Source: Mycobacterium simiae (GTDB lineage Bacteria > Actinomycetota > Actinomycetes > Mycobacteriales > Mycobacteriaceae). Taken from it: 64,000 bases of DNA. The stretch lies in assembly GCF_010727605.1 (NCBI RefSeq), contig NZ_AP022568.1, positions 4,402,001-4,466,000 of the forward strand. The letters are read 5' to 3'. A model generated the notes under the pieces. It worked only from the letters and a program-made list of their open reading frames with translations. It was not told the origin of the DNA and searched no databases. Shown here one piece after another: positions 62,212 through 64,000 of this stretch. The translations under genes and the position numbers were made by a program. How positions within the stretch are numbered: position 1 is the stretch's first letter; every line of letters begins with the position of its first letter.

Positions 62212-63656
62212 TGGCCCCGCGCCGCATCCGCCCTTCCCGGCCCCTGGCCCCGCACGGGTTGCCGGGCCACCTGGTCGGCTTTGTGGAAGCGCTTCGCGGG
62301 GCGGGGATTTCGGTAGGCCCATCGGAAACGGTGGACGCCGGACGGGTGATGGCTACGCTCGGCCTGAGTGACCGCAACGTGTTGCGCGAAGGCATCGCCT
62401 GCGCGGTGTTGCGCCAGCCCGACCACCGTGAGACCTACGACGCGATGTTCGACTTGTGGTTTCCCGCGGCGATGGGTGCGCGCGCCGTGATCGTCGACGA
62501 CACCGGCGAAGCCGGCCCCGACAGCGACACCCTGCCGCCGGATGACGTCGAGGCGATGCGTCAGATGCTGCTCGACCTGCTCACCCAGAACGAAGATCTG
62601 GCCGACATGGACGAACGACTCGTCGCGATGATCGCGCGGATCGTCGAGGCCTACGGCAAATACAGCTCCAGCCGCGGCCCGTCGTTCTCGTCGTATCAGG
62701 CCCTCAAGGCGATGGCGCTCGATGAGCTGGAGGGCAAGTTGCTCGCGGGTCTGCTCGCCCCGTACGACGAGCCGACGCCGACCCAGGAGCAGATCGCCAA
62801 AGCCCTTGCGGCGCAGCGGATTACACAACTACGTAAGCTGGTGGATGCCGAGACCAAGCGACGCACCGCCGAGCAGCTCGGCCGCGACCATGTCCAGATG
62901 TACGGCATCCCACAGCTTTCCGAGAACGTCGAGTTTCTGCGGGCCTCCGGCGACCAGCTGCGCCAGATGCAGCGGGTGGTGGCGCCGTTGGCCCGTACCC
63001 TGGCCACCCGGTTGGCGGCGCGCCGGCGTCGCAGCCGCGCCGGCACCATCGATCTGCGCAAGACGTTGCGCAAGTCCATGTCCACCGGAGGGGTGCCGAT
63101 CGACGTGGTGTTGGCCAAACCCCGCCCGGCGCGCCCGGAACTGGTGGTGCTGTGCGACGTGTCCGGCTCGGTGGCTGGCTTCAGCCATTTCACCCTGCTA
63201 CTGGTGCACGCGCTGCGCCAACAGTTCTCCCGGGTGCGGGTGTTCGCGTTCATCGACACCACCGACGAGGTGACGCACATGTTCGGCCCGGAATGCGATC
63301 TGGCCGTGGCGATTCAGCGGATCACCCGCGAAGCGGGGGTGTACAGCCGCGACGGGCACTCCGACTACGGCAATGCGTTCGTCTCCTTCGTGCAGGCCAA
63401 TCCGAATGTGCTGTCGCCGCGCAGCTCGCTGTTGGTGCTTGGCGACGGGCGGACGAACTACCGCGACCCGGCCATCGACGTGCTCTCCGACATGGTCACC
63501 GCCGCCCGGCACGCGCACTGGCTCAATCCCGAGCCCCGTCACCTGTGGGGCAGCGGCGACTCGGCGGTGCCGCGCTACGAAGAAGTGATCACCATGCACG
63601 AATGCCGATCCGCCAAGCAGCTCGCGACGGTGATCGACCAACTGCTGCCGGTGTGA
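62211..63656 (+). CDS. VWA (CoxE-like) domain protein
   Basis: Protein of 481 residues (Rv2425c type) with a helical N-terminal half and a von Willebrand A domain from about 300: LVVLCDVSGSVAGFSHFTLLLVHAL carries the MIDAS DxSxS, with GDGRTNYRDPAI later. CoxE-like VWA proteins work with a MoxR ATPase on cofactor insertion or complex maturation; the client here is not encoded in the window. ATG overlaps the MoxR stop. The longer upstream frame is inside the ATPase gene. Confidence 0.9.
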   Translation: MAPRRIRPSRPLAPHGLPGHLVGFVEALRGAGISVGPSETVDAGRVMATLGLSDRNVLREGIACAVLRQPDHRETYDAMFDLWFPAAMGARAVIVDDTGEAGPDSDTLPPDDVEAMRQMLLDLLTQNEDLADMDERLVAMIARIVEAYGKYSSSRGPSFSSYQALKAMALDELEGKLLAGLLAPYDEPTPTQEQIAKALAAQRITQLRKLVDAETKRRTAEQLGRDHVQMYGIPQLSENVEFLRASGDQLRQMQRVVAPLARTLATRLAARRRRSRAGTIDLRKTLRKSMSTGGVPIDVVLAKPRPARPELVVLCDVSGSVAGFSHFTLLLVHALRQQFSRVRVFAFIDTTDEVTHMFGPECDLAVAIQRITREAGVYSRDGHSDYGNAFVSFVQANPNVLSPRSSLLVLGDGRTNYRDPAIDVLSDMVTAARHAHWLNPEPRHLWGSGDSAVPRYEEVITMHECRSAKQLATVIDQLLPV

Positions 63657-63826
63657 GGCGGCCCGCAGTGTCGCCGAGTGTGGGTGCTACGTACAAAATT
63701 CGCCCTCAACTCGTCCCTAGGCCCCACGCTCGGCGTCCGGAGCGGGATTGACGTGGCGCATGTGACCACAGTGCGGCAACTGCCGGCCGGGCGGCGGCCG
63801 CGGGCGGCCCGGTAAGCTGGCACATC

Positions 63827-64000
63827 GTGCAAAAGCCCCGTCGCCGGCTCGGAGTGATGGGTGGGACATTCGATCCCATCCATTACGGGCACCTGGTTGC
63901 CGCCAGCGAGGTGGCCGACCTGTTCGACCTCGACGAAGTGGTGTTCGTGCCCAGCGGACAGCCGTGGCAGAAGTCCCGGAACGTTTCCGCGGCCGAGGAC
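63827..64000 (+). CDS. nadD: Nicotinate-nucleotide adenylyltransferase, 3' partial
   Basis: First 58 residues of NadD, the enzyme that makes nicotinate adenine dinucleotide, the substrate of Nad[26 protein letters not shown] contains the GTFDPIHxGH nucleotide-transfer motif, and [11 protein letters not shown] the substrate-binding loop. GTG at 63827 is preceded by TAAGCT with an 8-nt gap, near a leaderless layout. The gene runs out of the window. The 170 bp back to the VWA gene hold nothing recognised; Mtb has additional genes (Rv2422-Rv2424c) there by recall. Confidence 0.95.
   Translation, partial: MQKPRRRLGVMGGTFDPIHYGHLVAASEVADLFDLDEVVFVPSGQPWQKSRNVSAAED

Overview
The window is GC-rich chromosomal DNA from a Mycobacterium species outside the tuberculosis complex. 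From memory of the M. tuberculosis (Mtb) H37Rv map, the backbone is collinear with Rv2478c down to Rv2421c (ssb-like, ettA, gdh ... proA, nadD), read so that the Mtb complement strand is + here. The gene content (clpP1P2/clpX, korAB, rpfE, rne, glbO, lipP, glutamine-dependent nadE), the frequent GTG/TTG starts, ATGA/GTGA overlaps and many leaderless-looking starts are all mycobacterial. Species is not decided. All Mtb comparisons here are from memory, not from an alignment.

Layout. 1-8.2 kb: ssb-like gene (5' cut by the window), ettA, the large NAD-glutamate dehydrogenase, a thioesterase and a conserved hypothetical, all +. 8.2-11.3 kb (minus): an FAD/NAD(P) oxidoreductase not at this place in Mtb, alpha-glucosidase, truncated haemoglobin O. 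11.4-18 kb: HNH protein with an expanded 21-bp repeat, probable cytochrome-oxidase subunit CtaJ, DUF5130, pepN (minus), DsbA-like mycothiol-dependent reductase, rpiB, nei1, a secreted Pro/Gly-rich peptide. 18-25 kb: lipP, tRNA-Gly, tRNA-Pro, trigger factor, clpP1-clpP2, mmuM, clpX followed by a 56-bp tandem repeat. 25-32.9 kb: korA-korB, mobA, a 1.1-kb leader region, rpfE, a saccharopine-dehydrogenase-like reductase, a bulb-lectin/LysM protein. 32.9-44.5 kb: valS-folC-DUF4233-ndk, rne, rplU-rpmA-obgE-MIRU-proB. 44.5-52.6 kb: an accessory block (TetR/P450, sirtuin, flavoprotein, methyltransferase remnant, CHAP protein, TetR/DUF1772/Ddn-like, cysteine hydrolase) between proB and nadE, which I recall as neighbours in Mtb. 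52.6-64 kb: nadE, a membrane protein, ribokinase, a degenerate class III cyclase with a cyclic-nucleotide-binding MscS channel, proA, a MoxR ATPase with a VWA partner, and the start of nadD (3' cut by the window).

Functions cluster as protein quality control (tig, clpP1P2, clpX, pepN), translation and RNA metabolism (ettA, valS, rne, rplU, rpmA, obgE, two tRNAs), central metabolism (gdh, korAB, proB/proA, nadE/nadD, folC, ndk, rpiB) and envelope/resuscitation (rpfE, lectin-LysM, CHAP). The strongest unexplained signals are a riboswitch-like leader before rpfE, matched palindromic operators in the two TetR modules, the clpX 3' VNTR, a structured rne leader, and the degenerate cyclase/channel pair. 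No insertion sequence, prophage or CRISPR array was seen.
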